A stretch of DNA of 64,000 nt, taken from positions 310,001-374,000 of the forward strand of contig NZ_PYLO01000001.1 of NCBI RefSeq assembly GCF_003024715.1. The letters run 5' to 3'. A model generated the notes under the pieces. It was not told the DNA's origin, did not search any database, and saw nothing but the letters and a program-made list of their open reading frames with translations. Every line of letters begins with the position of its first letter. The first letter of the stretch is position 1. The position numbers and the translations under genes are program-made. This document shows positions 34,278 through 43,779 of this stretch, in pieces. Origin of the DNA: Clostridium fessum. GTDB taxonomy: Bacteria; Bacillota; Clostridia; Lachnospirales; Lachnospiraceae.

Positions 34278-35552
34278 CTACGATTGTCTCATTCGGGTTA
34301 TGATCTCATTTGCCCTTTTGTAAACTTCCTTTGGCTCCACCCCAATGAAGAATTTCTGGTCTTCATAGAGGATCTTGCCGTTGATCATGGTCATCTTCAC
34401 ATTCTGTTTGCTTCCGCTGTATACCAGGTTTTTCATCGGGTTGTTGATAGGTTGCATATTCGGCTGGTTCAGATCGATCATAATCAGATCCGCCTTTTTG
34501 CCTTCTGCAAGGCAGTCGCAGTCTGTCAGTCCCATTGCTTTTGCACCGCCGGTTACTGCCATTTTCAGAACTTCTTCTGCTGGTACTGCAGATGCATCCC
34601 GATCATGAAGTTTTCCCAGTCCCGTCACTAAAAACATTTCCCGGAACATATCCAGGCAGTTGTTGCTGGCTGGTCCATCTGTGCCGATGGCCATATTGAC
34701 TCCGTGTTTCAAAAATGCCGTAGTGTTGGCGATGCCGCTTGCAAGTTTTGTGTTGGATCCAGGATTGGTTACCGCTGTCAGTCCTTTCCTGCGGAAGAGT
34801 TCTATTTCCTCATCGGTAAACCAAATGCAATGATATCCACCGCCCCCATGTTCAAATAAGCCCAAGGAATCCAGATAAGCTGCAGGTGTAGTTCCATGGC
34901 GCTGTACACACTCTGCCACTTCCCGTTCTGTTTCTGACATATGAGCAAATACAGGAGCCTTGTAGCGCTGTGACAGCTCGGCAATCTTTTTTAAGAGTTC
35001 TTCGGAACAAGTGTATTCTGCATGAAATCCCAGACAATACCTGATCAGCTCATCATATTGGTTGTAGGTATTAAAATCTGCCTCCACTTCCTCCAATGAA
35101 GAGGAAAAATCATTGATTCCGCTGACGAGTACACTCCGGAATCCACATTCTACCGATGCTTTAGCCATCATTTCTGTATTCAGATACATATCAAAGCAGG
35201 AGGTAATACCGCTGGTCAGGTATTCCATGATTCCCAGTTTGGAGAGCCAGTAGATATCATCCGGCTGTAATTTTGCTTCCATCGGGAAGATCTGCTTTGT
35301 CAGCCAGTCCTGCAGCGGCATATCATCCGCATAGGATCGAAGAAACGTCATGGCTGTGTGCGTATGTGCATTTTTAAAGCCCGGCATGATGAGATTTTTT
35401 TCTGCATCGATCTCACGGTCCCACACATTGCCGCATTCCTTATGAGGACCTACATATGTAATAGTGTTCCCTTCGACCCATACCTCTCCGTGGATGATAT
35501 CCATATTTCCATTCATCGGAAGAATCTGGGCATTATAAAAACGAATATTCAT
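34278..35552 (-). CDS. mtaD: 5-methylthioadenosine/S-adenosylhomocysteine deaminase
   Basis: This cytoplasmic amidohydrolase deaminates MTA, SAH or 5'-deoxyadenosine to the inosine form. Metal ligands are visible: HTHTAM (HxH), the FHAEYTC histidine, AHMSETEREV and Asp in IGTDGPASNN. It has 424 residues. It is the last gene of the nucleoside operon, three bases after the permease. Its product would be a substrate for the phosphorylase encoded upstream. The preferred nucleoside is inferred from the neighbours. Confidence 0.9.
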   Translation of the reverse strand: MNIRFYNAQILPMNGNMDIIHGEVWVEGNTITYVGPHKECGNVWDREIDAEKNLIMPGFKNAHTHTAMTFLRSYADDMPLQDWLTKQIFPMEAKLQPDDIYWLSKLGIMEYLTSGITSCFDMYLNTEMMAKASVECGFRSVLVSGINDFSSSLEEVEADFNTYNQYDELIRYCLGFHAEYTCSEELLKKIAELSQRYKAPVFAHMSETEREVAECVQRHGTTPAAYLDSLGLFEHGGGGYHCIWFTDEEIELFRRKGLTAVTNPGSNTKLASGIANTTAFLKHGVNMAIGTDGPASNNCLDMFREMFLVTGLGKLHDRDASAVPAEEVLKMAVTGGAKAMGLTDCDCLAEGKKADLIMIDLNQPNMQPINNPMKNLVYSGSKQNVKMTMINGKILYEDQKFFIGVEPKEVYKRANEIITRMRQS

Positions 35553-35555
35553 GTT

Positions 35556-36515
35556 CTACCTCTTTCCTTTGTCGTAAATCTCTCCAAGTGCACGAGGAGC
35601 ACGATTGTATTTTGAGAAGAAAATCAAAAGCAGCATTGTAACGATATAAGGCAGCGTCATGGCAAGATCCGAGTAACTGCTGGGCATCTGCATCTTCTGG
35701 ACAAGATAATAGCCTCCGGATCGGGCAAAACCAAACAGCAGGCAGGATCCAAGTGTAGGAAGGATCTTCCAGTTTCCGAATATCATGGCTGCAATCGCCA
35801 GATATCCGTATCCCACATAGATGTTGGAAGAAAAGTTCGCTGAAATGGAATAAGCAAAGCTGATTCCAGCCAGACCGGACAAAGCACCGGATACAAGGAC
35901 TGCAATCAGACGGATCCGGGTAACATTCTCTCCTGCTGCGTCTACTGCGTGAGGATTATCTCCACAGGCACGAAGATTCATGCCATAACGCGTTTTATAC
36001 AGCACATACCAGGCAACAACTGCGATCAGAAGGATCAGGATCTCAAATGGATAGACATCTTTAAATGCGGCTCCAATTACTGGGATGCCGGAGAGCAGCG
36101 GAATTGTAAACCGTGCAGACACACCCAGAACAAATTTTTCCGAAGCTGCACCGAACACAAGGCGGTTTAAAAGTTTTGTAAAAAATGCAGTCAGTGACAT
36201 AGCCAGGATATTGATCACGACTCCGCCAATGATCTGATTTGCCTTCAGACGGATACATAACAGTCCATATAAGAGCGAATACAGCATTCCACCTGCCATG
36301 GCACATACAATTGCGAGATAATAAGGAACCTGGGAATTGCTTCCAAAATAGCCTGCAGCCAGAACGGCCACAAAGGCGCCTATAAATGCCCCCATTCCCT
36401 GCAATCCCTCCAAAGCCAGATTCGTCACGCCGCTCTTTTCGCTGTAGATCCCTCCGATTGCCATTACGAACAGCGGGATCGCAAAGGATAAACCATCAAT
36501 CAGGATTCGTTCCAT
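35556..36515 (-). CDS. nucleoside ABC transporter permease (NupQ-like)
   Basis: This is a BPD-transp-2 family permease with about eight to nine membrane helices and the GVTNLALEGLQGMGAF motif. It has 319 residues. Its ATG shares one base with the stop of the other permease. The pair forms the membrane channel of a BMP-dependent nucleoside importer. Confidence 0.9.
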   Translation of the reverse strand: MERILIDGLSFAIPLFVMAIGGIYSEKSGVTNLALEGLQGMGAFIGAFVAVLAAGYFGSNSQVPYYLAIVCAMAGGMLYSLLYGLLCIRLKANQIIGGVVINILAMSLTAFFTKLLNRLVFGAASEKFVLGVSARFTIPLLSGIPVIGAAFKDVYPFEILILLIAVVAWYVLYKTRYGMNLRACGDNPHAVDAAGENVTRIRLIAVLVSGALSGLAGISFAYSISANFSSNIYVGYGYLAIAAMIFGNWKILPTLGSCLLFGFARSGGYYLVQKMQMPSSYSDLAMTLPYIVTMLLLIFFSKYNRAPRALGEIYDKGKR

Positions 36516-37663
36516 CAGCTGATCCCCCTTTCTGTCTCTTCATTTAACTCTTGTTTCATTCGATTCACTTTGTAACGGATATATACACCGCAGGCGGAAA
36601 ACAGCAGGATCAATCCGGTGATAACGGATGCGATCTCTGATTCCAGACCGGATGCTGAATTCATGTAGGTACTGCCCTTGCTGATCACTGTGATCAGAAG
36701 AGATGAAAATATGATGCCGATGGGATGGTTTCCTGCAAGAAGTGCCACTGCGATGGCATCAAAACCGGTGCTTGGAAGGACGCGGGGCTGAATCGAACCA
36801 AAATACCCCAGGTAGTACGTCACTCCTGCCAGGCCTCCTAATGCACCGGAGAACATCATCGCCATGATCATGCTTTTGCCAACATTGACACCTGCATACA
36901 TGGCCGCTTTTCTTCCAAGTCCCACGCATTTGAGTTCATAGCCAAATACGGTGCGATCTAACACGAACTTCACCAGGACTGCAGTCAGAACTGCAAGAAG
37001 GATTCCTAAGGGAATATCCATTTTCAAGTTTCCGACGGGTGTGTCCATCAGAGTCAGGCGGGATGCTTTCGAGACGGCCTGGGACTGCCTGGAAACCGGA
37101 TTGATATAGTACGTGTTGATGAAAAAGCTGATCACATACTGGGCCGTATAGTTTATCATGATCGAAGATACGACTTCATTGATATTAAATTTGTATTTTA
37201 ACCAGCCAATAAGTGCACCGATGAGTGCACCAACGACTGCTCCGACAATCAGTACGCATGGCTTAGCCACCGCTGCCGGAAGGGAACTATATCCGATCAC
37301 CAGAGTTGTGATAAAACCAGAGGTAAGCATCTGACCGGAGACACCGATATTAAAGAGTCCGGCACACATACCGACTGCTACTGCCAGAGACGCAAAAAGC
37401 ATCGGAGTCCAGGCATTCATATAACTGGTGAAGTCGGTCAGCATATTCTTATATCCGGCATAACTCGGTTTCGGGAGGAATCCAGCCCCCTGAAGAAGGT
37501 TACCATAGGCCGACAGAGGATTCTTGCCAAGCAAAAGAATGATCACAGCTCCAGCCAGAAGGCTTAAGAAAATGGCCGACATGGGAATGGTGATACCCTG
37601 GTATTTTTCATTTCCCAGGAGTCTGACAAGCATCTTTTTCAATCTGTGTTTAATTTTCAGCAT
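36515..37663 (-). CDS. nucleoside ABC transporter permease (NupP-like)
   Basis: This is the second BPD-transp-2 permease, with 382 residues and about ten helices. GLFNIGVSGQMLTSGF and VNVGKSMIMAMMFSGALGGL are typical of the BMP-nucleoside group. It overlaps the ATPase gene by 14 bases. The cytoplasmic N-terminus is basic. Confidence 0.9.
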   Translation of the reverse strand: MLKIKHRLKKMLVRLLGNEKYQGITIPMSAIFLSLLAGAVIILLLGKNPLSAYGNLLQGAGFLPKPSYAGYKNMLTDFTSYMNAWTPMLFASLAVAVGMCAGLFNIGVSGQMLTSGFITTLVIGYSSLPAAVAKPCVLIVGAVVGALIGALIGWLKYKFNINEVVSSIMINYTAQYVISFFINTYYINPVSRQSQAVSKASRLTLMDTPVGNLKMDIPLGILLAVLTAVLVKFVLDRTVFGYELKCVGLGRKAAMYAGVNVGKSMIMAMMFSGALGGLAGVTYYLGYFGSIQPRVLPSTGFDAIAVALLAGNHPIGIIFSSLLITVISKGSTYMNSASGLESEIASVITGLILLFSACGVYIRYKVNRMKQELNEETERGIS

Positions 37664-39191
37664 TTTGGTGCACCCCCATCATAAATTCTCCCACTTCATT
37701 TGATGTAAGCGTTTTTGCAGCTGCTATTTTCTGGATTTCTCCATTATATATTACTCCGATGGTATCTGCACAATTCATGATCTCATCCAGCTCTAACGAA
37801 ATCAGCAGGATTGCCTTTCCTGCATCTCTCTGTCGGATAATCTGCTTATGGATATTTTCGATGGCTCCGATATCCAGACCTCTGGTTGGCTGCACAAAGA
37901 TCATCAGAGGAGACTGAAGTTCAATCTCTCTTCCGATGATGGCCTTCTGCTGATTACCGCCGCTCATGGAGCGGACAATGGTCTTGTTTCCCTGACTGCT
38001 CCGGATGTCATACCGGTCAATCAGTTCATTTCCGTACTGGGAAAATTCTGCTTTATCCAGTACACCTTTATGGGAAAATGGTTCTCGGAAGTAGTTTTTC
38101 AGTCCCAGATTTTCCTCCAGGGTAAAATCCATGACCAGGCCGCAGCTCTGCCGATCCTCCGGAATATAAGAGATTCCTTCCAGGGTTCGTTTGCGGATGG
38201 AGTAATTGGTGATATCGACTCCATTCAGAAGAATACTACCTGAAGCTGCCTTCTCAACTCCTGCAATCGCATCTGCAATCTCAATTTGACCATTGCCGGA
38301 TACTCCGGCAATGGCAAATACTTCTCCGCCGTGGACAGAAAAGGATACATTTTTTACTACTTCAAAATGATCCTGATTTTTTACAGTGAGATTCTTTACC
38401 TCTAACACAGTCTCCCGGTAATGAGGCTCTGATTTCTCTACTTCAAAAGAAACTTCCCGTCCAACCATCAAATTGGCCATCTGCTTTGTAGAGGTCGTGG
38501 CGACATCCAGAACATCGATGAGCTTTCCTCTGTTTAAAATCGCACATCTATCTGCAATTTTTTTGATTTCCTCCAGCTTATGGGTGATCAGGATGATGGT
38601 TTTTCCATCATCTCTGAGGTTGCGGATGATCGTCAGCAAGGATTCAATCTCCTGAGGCGTCAGCACTGCTGTCGGCTCATCAAAGATCAGAATTTCAGCT
38701 TCCCGGTACAGCATTTTCAGGATCTCGACACGCTGCTGTGTCGATACACTTGTATTTTCGATCACATCGGTCGGATTGACTTCCAGGCCGTACTTCTTAG
38801 AAAGCGCCTCGATCTCCTGATCTGCTTTTTTTAAATCAACATAGGGAAGGATTCCAAACAGTTTGTCTTTCTTCTTTAAACCCAGAATAATGTTTTCTGT
38901 AATCGTGTAATTCTGTACCAGCTTAAAATGCTGATGGACCATACCAATATTGAGTTTTGTTGCGTAGCTTGGCGAATGAATCTGTTCTTTCTTACCCCGG
39001 ATGAAGATCTCACCTTCATCCGGTTCATACATACCAAATATCATGCTCATCAAAGTTGATTTTCCGGCACCGTTTTCGCCAAGCAGTGCGAAGATCTCAC
39101 CTTTTTTAATTTGAAGCGTCACATCATCGTTTGCCACGATACCTGGGAAACGTTTTGTGATGTGCTTCATTTCAATGATATATTCCGACAT
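37650..39191 (-). CDS. nucleoside ABC transporter ATPase (NupO-like)
   Basis: Two ATP-binding domains are fused. The first has Walker A LGENGAGKST and Walker B ILIFDEPT. The second has a degenerate Walker A-like GVSGNGQIE and signature MSGGNQQKA, with LMIFVQPTRG in place of a normal Walker B. This asymmetry is usual for sugar/nucleoside importers. It has 513 residues. It powers the two following permeases. Confidence 0.93.
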   Translation of the reverse strand: MSEYIIEMKHITKRFPGIVANDDVTLQIKKGEIFALLGENGAGKSTLMSMIFGMYEPDEGEIFIRGKKEQIHSPSYATKLNIGMVHQHFKLVQNYTITENIILGLKKKDKLFGILPYVDLKKADQEIEALSKKYGLEVNPTDVIENTSVSTQQRVEILKMLYREAEILIFDEPTAVLTPQEIESLLTIIRNLRDDGKTIILITHKLEEIKKIADRCAILNRGKLIDVLDVATTSTKQMANLMVGREVSFEVEKSEPHYRETVLEVKNLTVKNQDHFEVVKNVSFSVHGGEVFAIAGVSGNGQIEIADAIAGVEKAASGSILLNGVDITNYSIRKRTLEGISYIPEDRQSCGLVMDFTLEENLGLKNYFREPFSHKGVLDKAEFSQYGNELIDRYDIRSSQGNKTIVRSMSGGNQQKAIIGREIELQSPLMIFVQPTRGLDIGAIENIHKQIIRQRDAGKAILLISLELDEIMNCADTIGVIYNGEIQKIAAAKTLTSNEVGEFMMGVHQNAEN

Positions 39192-39223
39192 TTAAGCCTC
39201 CTCATTTTCTGGTACAGAACGTA

Positions 39224-40396
39224 TTATTTCAATCCCGGGAAATCTTCCGGCTCAATTCCGTTAAAGTTTGCTGCCGGAACGATAGTTCCATCTTTTACAA
39301 GTTCATATGCTTCGTCCATCTTCTTCACGGTATCCTCAGACATGCTCTGACGTCCTTCCTCTGTTACATAACCAACAGAATCAGAATCTGCACCTAACAG
39401 AGCGTTTGCTCCCTGGAAACTTCCGTCTGCGATAGCATTTAATTGTTTCTCTACGTTCATGCTCATAACTTTCAGTACAGAAGTCAGAATAATGTTATCA
39501 GAACCGTTAGCACCATCATCATACTGGTCTACGTCACAGCCTACTACCTTTACATTGCCAGCTTCTTTAGCAGCAGTAAATACACCGTTTCCAGAACCGC
39601 CTGCAGCTACGAACAGAATATCACAGCCCTCATCGATGAGAGCTTTTCCAACAACTTTACCGGTTGCTTCATCTGCAAAGCTTCCCACATAGTTTCCACC
39701 TACATTTTTATTGGTAACGTCAACGCCTGCGTAAGATGGGATCTCTACGATCTCAACACCGGTATCATATTTCTCATTTGCGTAATTGACACCACTCTCA
39801 AAACCGTACTGATAGTTTACATTGCTTGGGTATGCAATACCGGTTACTACAGCTACCTTTTTGCTTTCAGACTCCAGTGCAGCTGCCATTCCCGCGAAGA
39901 AACCTCCTTCCTGCTCCTTGAAAGTCATTGCATAAATATTATCACATTCGATGTCATTACCCTCAGAATCGGTCGGATTCGTATCTACAAGGATAAAATC
40001 TACATCTGGGTTATCGGTTGCGATGGTTCCGATTCCGGAGAATTGGAAGCCCGGGCATACGATCACATTGTAGTCTGCAACGATATCAGCAACTGCCTGA
40101 ATAACTGCAGCCGGATCACCGGTTTCCTCGCGAACCGGAGTTACGGTTGCTCCCGGATGAGACTCGATAAATTTCAGGATACCGTTGTAGTTATCCTGGT
40201 TAAAGGAGCCGTCATCTACACCGGATGGACTGGTCACGATGGCGATCTTTAAATCTCCATCAGCGTTCTCAGCAGAAGCTGCTGCTGTTTCAGCCGTATT
40301 TTCCTTTGTCTCGGCTGTATTATTGTTTCCACCGCATCCTGTCATTAACGCTACGGATACTGCTACACCTGCTACAATACCAAATAATTTTTTCAT
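39224..40396 (-). CDS. BMP-family nucleoside-binding lipoprotein
   Basis: A signal peptide ends in a LMTGCGG lipobox. The mature protein is a PBP1-type (Bmp/Med) binding protein with KIAIVTSPSGVDDGSFNQ, DVDFILVDTNPTD and GCDVDQYDDG. Such proteins capture purine nucleosides outside the cell for the ABC importer. The ATG at 40396 follows AGGAGGAAAAG. It has 390 residues. The ligand is inferred to be MTA, 5'-deoxyadenosine or related nucleosides from the operon. Confidence 0.92.
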   Translation of the reverse strand: MKKLFGIVAGVAVSVALMTGCGGNNNTAETKENTAETAAASAENADGDLKIAIVTSPSGVDDGSFNQDNYNGILKFIESHPGATVTPVREETGDPAAVIQAVADIVADYNVIVCPGFQFSGIGTIATDNPDVDFILVDTNPTDSEGNDIECDNIYAMTFKEQEGGFFAGMAAALESESKKVAVVTGIAYPSNVNYQYGFESGVNYANEKYDTGVEIVEIPSYAGVDVTNKNVGGNYVGSFADEATGKVVGKALIDEGCDILFVAAGGSGNGVFTAAKEAGNVKVVGCDVDQYDDGANGSDNIILTSVLKVMSMNVEKQLNAIADGSFQGANALLGADSDSVGYVTEEGRQSMSEDTVKKMDEAYELVKDGTIVPAANFNGIEPEDFPGLK

Positions 40397-40409
40397 CAAT
40401 CTTTTCCTC

Positions 40410-41483
40410 CTATTTTTTGTTTTTGCCAAACATATTTGCAAGACTCTCCGTATACGGTGGTCTGCAGATTCCTTTTTCCGTTACAATTCCGGCGATCAGC
40501 GTGTGATCGGTTACATCAAATGCCGGATTATAACATTTGACACCCTCCGGTGCCATCGGTTTTTCATAAAATTTGCTTTTGATCTCTTCCGGACTTCGAA
40601 GTTCGATCTGGATATCATCGCCAGTTGCACAGTCAAGATCGATGGTTGAACTCGGTCCTAATACATAGAACGGAATTCCGTAATGTTTTGCAAGGATTGC
40701 AACACCACTGGTTCCAATCTTATTGGCCGCATCACCGTTGGCAGCGATACGATCACAGCCTACGAAGCAGGCCTGGATCCAGCCGTTTTTCATTACAATG
40801 CTGGCCATGTTATCACAAATCAATGTTACATCGATTCCTGCCTGATCTAACTCATATGAGGTAAGTCTTGCTCCCTGAAGAAGCGGCCTTGTCTCATCTG
40901 CAAATACATGGAAATTCATGCCCTGCTCTTTTCCAAGGAAGAGAGGTCCTAAGGCAGTTCCATAGCGGGAGGTGGCTAAGGGTCCGGCATTGCAATGTGT
41001 CAGAATTCCGTCTCCGTCCTTAATAAGGCTTAAACCATATTCAGAAATCGCTCTGCACATCTGGCTGTCCTCTTCCTGAATATCCATGCACTCTTTCTTC
41101 AGATATCCAAGAATCTCTGGTACAGAAGCATCGCTGTGGCTTGTCACTACCTGCTCCATGCGGTTTAATGCCCAGCTCAGGTTCACTGCCGTTGGACGGG
41201 AAGAGTTCAGATAATCCTTATACTCTCTGAATTTCTTTAAAAACTCATCGTAATCCCCGGTTTCAATCGTTCCGGCCAGAACATACATTCCAAATGCCGC
41301 ACAAATTCCGATTGCCGGTGCTCCCCGGACTTTCAATTCAAAAATGGCATCATACAGATCCTTCGCCGTTCCAAGGGTCAGGTATTCGGTAACCGTTGGA
41401 AGCTTAGTCTGATCAATGATGGTCACAGCTTTGCCGTCTTCATGCAAGTACACATTTTTGATTGCTTCTGACTGATTGTCCAC
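40410..41483 (-). CDS. mtnA: S-methyl-5-thioribose-1-phosphate isomerase family (MtnA/DrdI)
   Basis: This enzyme opens 5-methylthioribose-1-phosphate (or 5-deoxyribose-1-phosphate) to the ribulose form. The catalytic Cys is in [13 protein letters not shown] and the Asp in [27 protein letters not shown] marks the phosphate site. It has 357 residues. It sits between the phosphorylase and the importer genes. DrdI of 5-deoxyribose disposal belongs to the same family and cannot be told apart here. Confidence 0.93.
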   Translation of the reverse strand: MDNQSEAIKNVYLHEDGKAVTIIDQTKLPTVTEYLTLGTAKDLYDAIFELKVRGAPAIGICAAFGMYVLAGTIETGDYDEFLKKFREYKDYLNSSRPTAVNLSWALNRMEQVVTSHSDASVPEILGYLKKECMDIQEEDSQMCRAISEYGLSLIKDGDGILTHCNAGPLATSRYGTALGPLFLGKEQGMNFHVFADETRPLLQGARLTSYELDQAGIDVTLICDNMASIVMKNGWIQACFVGCDRIAANGDAANKIGTSGVAILAKHYGIPFYVLGPSSTIDLDCATGDDIQIELRSPEEIKSKFYEKPMAPEGVKCYNPAFDVTDHTLIAGIVTEKGICRPPYTESLANMFGKNKK

Positions 41484-41514
41484 TTTATCATCTCCTTTGT
41501 TTTTTATTCATCAC

Positions 41515-42348
41515 TCAGATCATTTTACCGATTCGAACTATGGATTCCGTAATCAGCTGTTTAAATAACGGTGCAACACGGTCAGCTGTTTCCTTCACTT
41601 CCTCCGCACTCAAAGGCTGATCAGTCATTCCGCATCCCAGATTGGAAATGCAGGAAATACCGCAGACCTTCATGCCCATATGATTGGCAGCTATGGCCTC
41701 GCATGCGGTGCTCATTCCTACTGCATCTCCTCCAAGTATCCGGCACATTTTTACTTCATGGGGAGTTTCAAAATTCGGACCGGACAGCTGGATATAGGTT
41801 CCCTCCTGAAGCGGAATCTGAAGGTCTGCAGCAGCACCCCGGATGATCTCACAAAGGTCCTTACGGTAAATCTCAGACATATCGCTGAAACGCTCTCCCA
41901 GCATCTCCTCATTGGGTCCGATGAGAGGAGACGGTACAAAATTACTGATCTGGTCGGTGATCATCATAAAATCACCGGCTTTGTAATCATAATTCACACT
42001 GCCGGAAGCATTGGTCAGAAACAAGACCCGGGCCCCCATCATCTTCATGAGACGGGTGGGAAGAACTACATCCTCCATGGAATATCCTTCATAGTAGTGG
42101 ACACGTCCCTGCATGATTACGACCGGGACATCTCCTACGTATCCAAAGACAAATCTGCCCTTATGTCCGCTGACTGTGGACACAGGAAAACCCTCAATAT
42201 CATGATAATCCAAAACAGCTTCTACCCGAATGGTATCTGCATAATCACCGAGTCCGGATCCCAGCACCAGTGCCACCTCTGGCTTAAAATTAATTTTGTC
42301 TTTAAAGCACTGATAGCATTTTAATAATCGTTCATACGCCTTTGTCAT
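41515..42348 (-). CDS. purine nucleoside phosphorylase
   Basis: This family splits purine nucleosides with phosphate to base and ribose-1-phosphate. LVLGSGLGDY, VSGHKGRF, the GRVHYYEGY phosphate-binding segment, TNASGS and a purine-site region VGMSTACEAIAANH are visible. It has 277 residues, the PNP-I trimer type. In this operon it probably acts on inosine-type products of the deaminase and gives 5-methylthio- or 5-deoxyribose-1-phosphate. Confidence 0.92.
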   Translation of the reverse strand: MTKAYERLLKCYQCFKDKINFKPEVALVLGSGLGDYADTIRVEAVLDYHDIEGFPVSTVSGHKGRFVFGYVGDVPVVIMQGRVHYYEGYSMEDVVLPTRLMKMMGARVLFLTNASGSVNYDYKAGDFMMITDQISNFVPSPLIGPNEEMLGERFSDMSEIYRKDLCEIIRGAAADLQIPLQEGTYIQLSGPNFETPHEVKMCRILGGDAVGMSTACEAIAANHMGMKVCGISCISNLGCGMTDQPLSAEEVKETADRVAPLFKQLITESIVRIGKMI

Positions 42349-42349
42349 A

Positions 42350-42961
42350 TCAGACCTCCTCGTATTCTTTGATCACAACCGGATGTCCTGAACAGAGTGC
42401 AAGATGATAGATCTTTGCAGCATCCTCCACATAAACACTGTTTGTATATGCTTCCGGTAATGTTCCGCCGATAGCCACGACACCGTGATTGGCCATCAGA
42501 CAGGCATTTTTCCGTTCCAGGATTGGAACTGCATTCAGACCAACCTCTGCACTTCCCTGCTGTGCATAAGGACTTACCTCCAGTTTCCCTTTTAAGAAAG
42601 GAATCATTTCAATCAGTACAACTGGAATTTCCTGATGGTTTACCGCAAAACTGCTTGCATAAGGAGAATGTGTATGCACCACCGCATTAGCATGGGACAG
42701 GTGACGGTAAATCTCGGCATGCATTTTCCACTCGGAAGATGGCTTGTGTCTTCCTTCGACCAGATTGCCATCCAGATCAATCACTACGATATCCTCTTCC
42801 GCCATCAAACTGTAATCATAGGAGCTGGGAGTAATTACGATCCACTGCTTCTCACGAAAGTAAGCACTGATATTGCCGCTTGTTCCGGCCATCAGCTTTT
42901 CATCATAGGCCTTTTTCGCTGTCATCAGCACATTTTGTTTCAGTTCCTTCAAATCTGTCAT
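42350..42961 (-). CDS. class II aldolase (Ald2/DrdA/FucA-like)
   Basis: The zinc-binding HTHSPYAS and a later NHGVVAIG histidine belong to the aldolase-II/adducin fold. TSGNISAYF near the start is typical. Relatives cleave 5-methylthioribulose-1-phosphate or 5-deoxyribulose-1-phosphate to dihydroxyacetone phosphate and an aldehyde. It has about 203 residues. Starts at 42961 or 42976 are possible; neither has ideal spacing from GGAG, and the second overlaps the DeoR gene. The operon supports an Ald2/DrdA role over fuculose cleavage. Confidence 0.85.
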   Translation of the reverse strand: MTDLKELKQNVLMTAKKAYDEKLMAGTSGNISAYFREKQWIVITPSSYDYSLMAEEDIVVIDLDGNLVEGRHKPSSEWKMHAEIYRHLSHANAVVHTHSPYASSFAVNHQEIPVVLIEMIPFLKGKLEVSPYAQQGSAEVGLNAVPILERKNACLMANHGVVAIGGTLPEAYTNSVYVEDAAKIYHLALCSGHPVVIKEYEEV

Positions 42962-42965
42962 AATC

Positions 42966-43778
42966 TTATCGCTCATCTCCTTTGGTTTTTGATTTTCTTT
43001 CCGCTTTCCCTTCCAGGACAGGGATCTGATGTGCCTGGAACCATTCCCATAGGTCCGGATTGGTTTTTCGGATGGAATGATCCACAACCACCTGACTGAG
43101 CTGCTCCAACTCTCCGATCACATACACCTCGTTGCGTCCGATCTTCGTATTGTCCACCACCAGGATCTTATGTTTCGCCTGCTTTAATACCTGACGACGG
43201 ATATCTGCTTCTTCACGGGTGGAATCTGTAATACCTGCCTCCAGACTGCAGCCGGCACTGCTGACAAATGCATAATTGATAAAGCAGGTTTTCATCTGTT
43301 CCAGTACGGTCTGTCCTTCAAACGCTTCCCGATCGCGATTCAGCTCACCGCCAAATAAAATAAGACGAATCTGCGGATTCGCATCAATCTCCTTTGCCAC
43401 TGCCAGAGAATTGGTCATGACGGTCAGCTTGCCGGGAAAATCCGCTAATTGCTTTGCAATATGAAGAGCCGTGGTACTGCAATCCAGAAAAATGGAACTC
43501 TTTTCGTGGATCCATTGCATGCAGAGAGATGCAAGAAGCTTTTTCTCTTCCTGCATCACCTTGCTGCGAACCGAGATGGGAGTTTCATTGCCAAAACCTT
43601 CGTTTAAGTAGGCACCTCCGTGAACACGGTTTAATTTCTCCTGTTTTTCCAGTTTTTCCAGATCCTTTCGAACCGTTTCTTCCGTAACTCCCATTTCACG
43701 GCTCAGATCCGTCACCATGACTACTTTATTCTTCTCCAGCATGGACAAGATGTATTCTGCACGTTCGATTGCATGCAT
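42966..43778 (-). CDS. DeoR-family transcriptional regulator
   Basis: The N-terminal winged helix has VTDLSREMGVTEETVRKDLE. The C-terminal sugar-phosphate sensor domain has LDCSTTALHIAKQL, TVMTNSLAVA and LFGGELNR. It has 270 residues. The ATG at 43778 (MHAIERAEYIL) starts one base after the lipoprotein stop and is the natural start; the longer frame to 43847 is not needed. DeoR sensors usually bind phosphorylated sugars, so the pathway intermediate is the likely inducer. Confidence 0.9.
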   Translation of the reverse strand: MHAIERAEYILSMLEKNKVVMVTDLSREMGVTEETVRKDLEKLEKQEKLNRVHGGAYLNEGFGNETPISVRSKVMQEEKKLLASLCMQWIHEKSSIFLDCSTTALHIAKQLADFPGKLTVMTNSLAVAKEIDANPQIRLILFGGELNRDREAFEGQTVLEQMKTCFINYAFVSSAGCSLEAGITDSTREEADIRRQVLKQAKHKILVVDNTKIGRNEVYVIGELEQLSQVVVDHSIRKTNPDLWEWFQAHQIPVLEGKAERKSKTKGDER

Positions 43779-43779
43779 G

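Noticed and set aside
39443-40252. 269-codon plus-strand frame opposite the BMP lipoprotein gene
   Set aside because: It is antisense to a well-supported gene and shows no domain or start signal.
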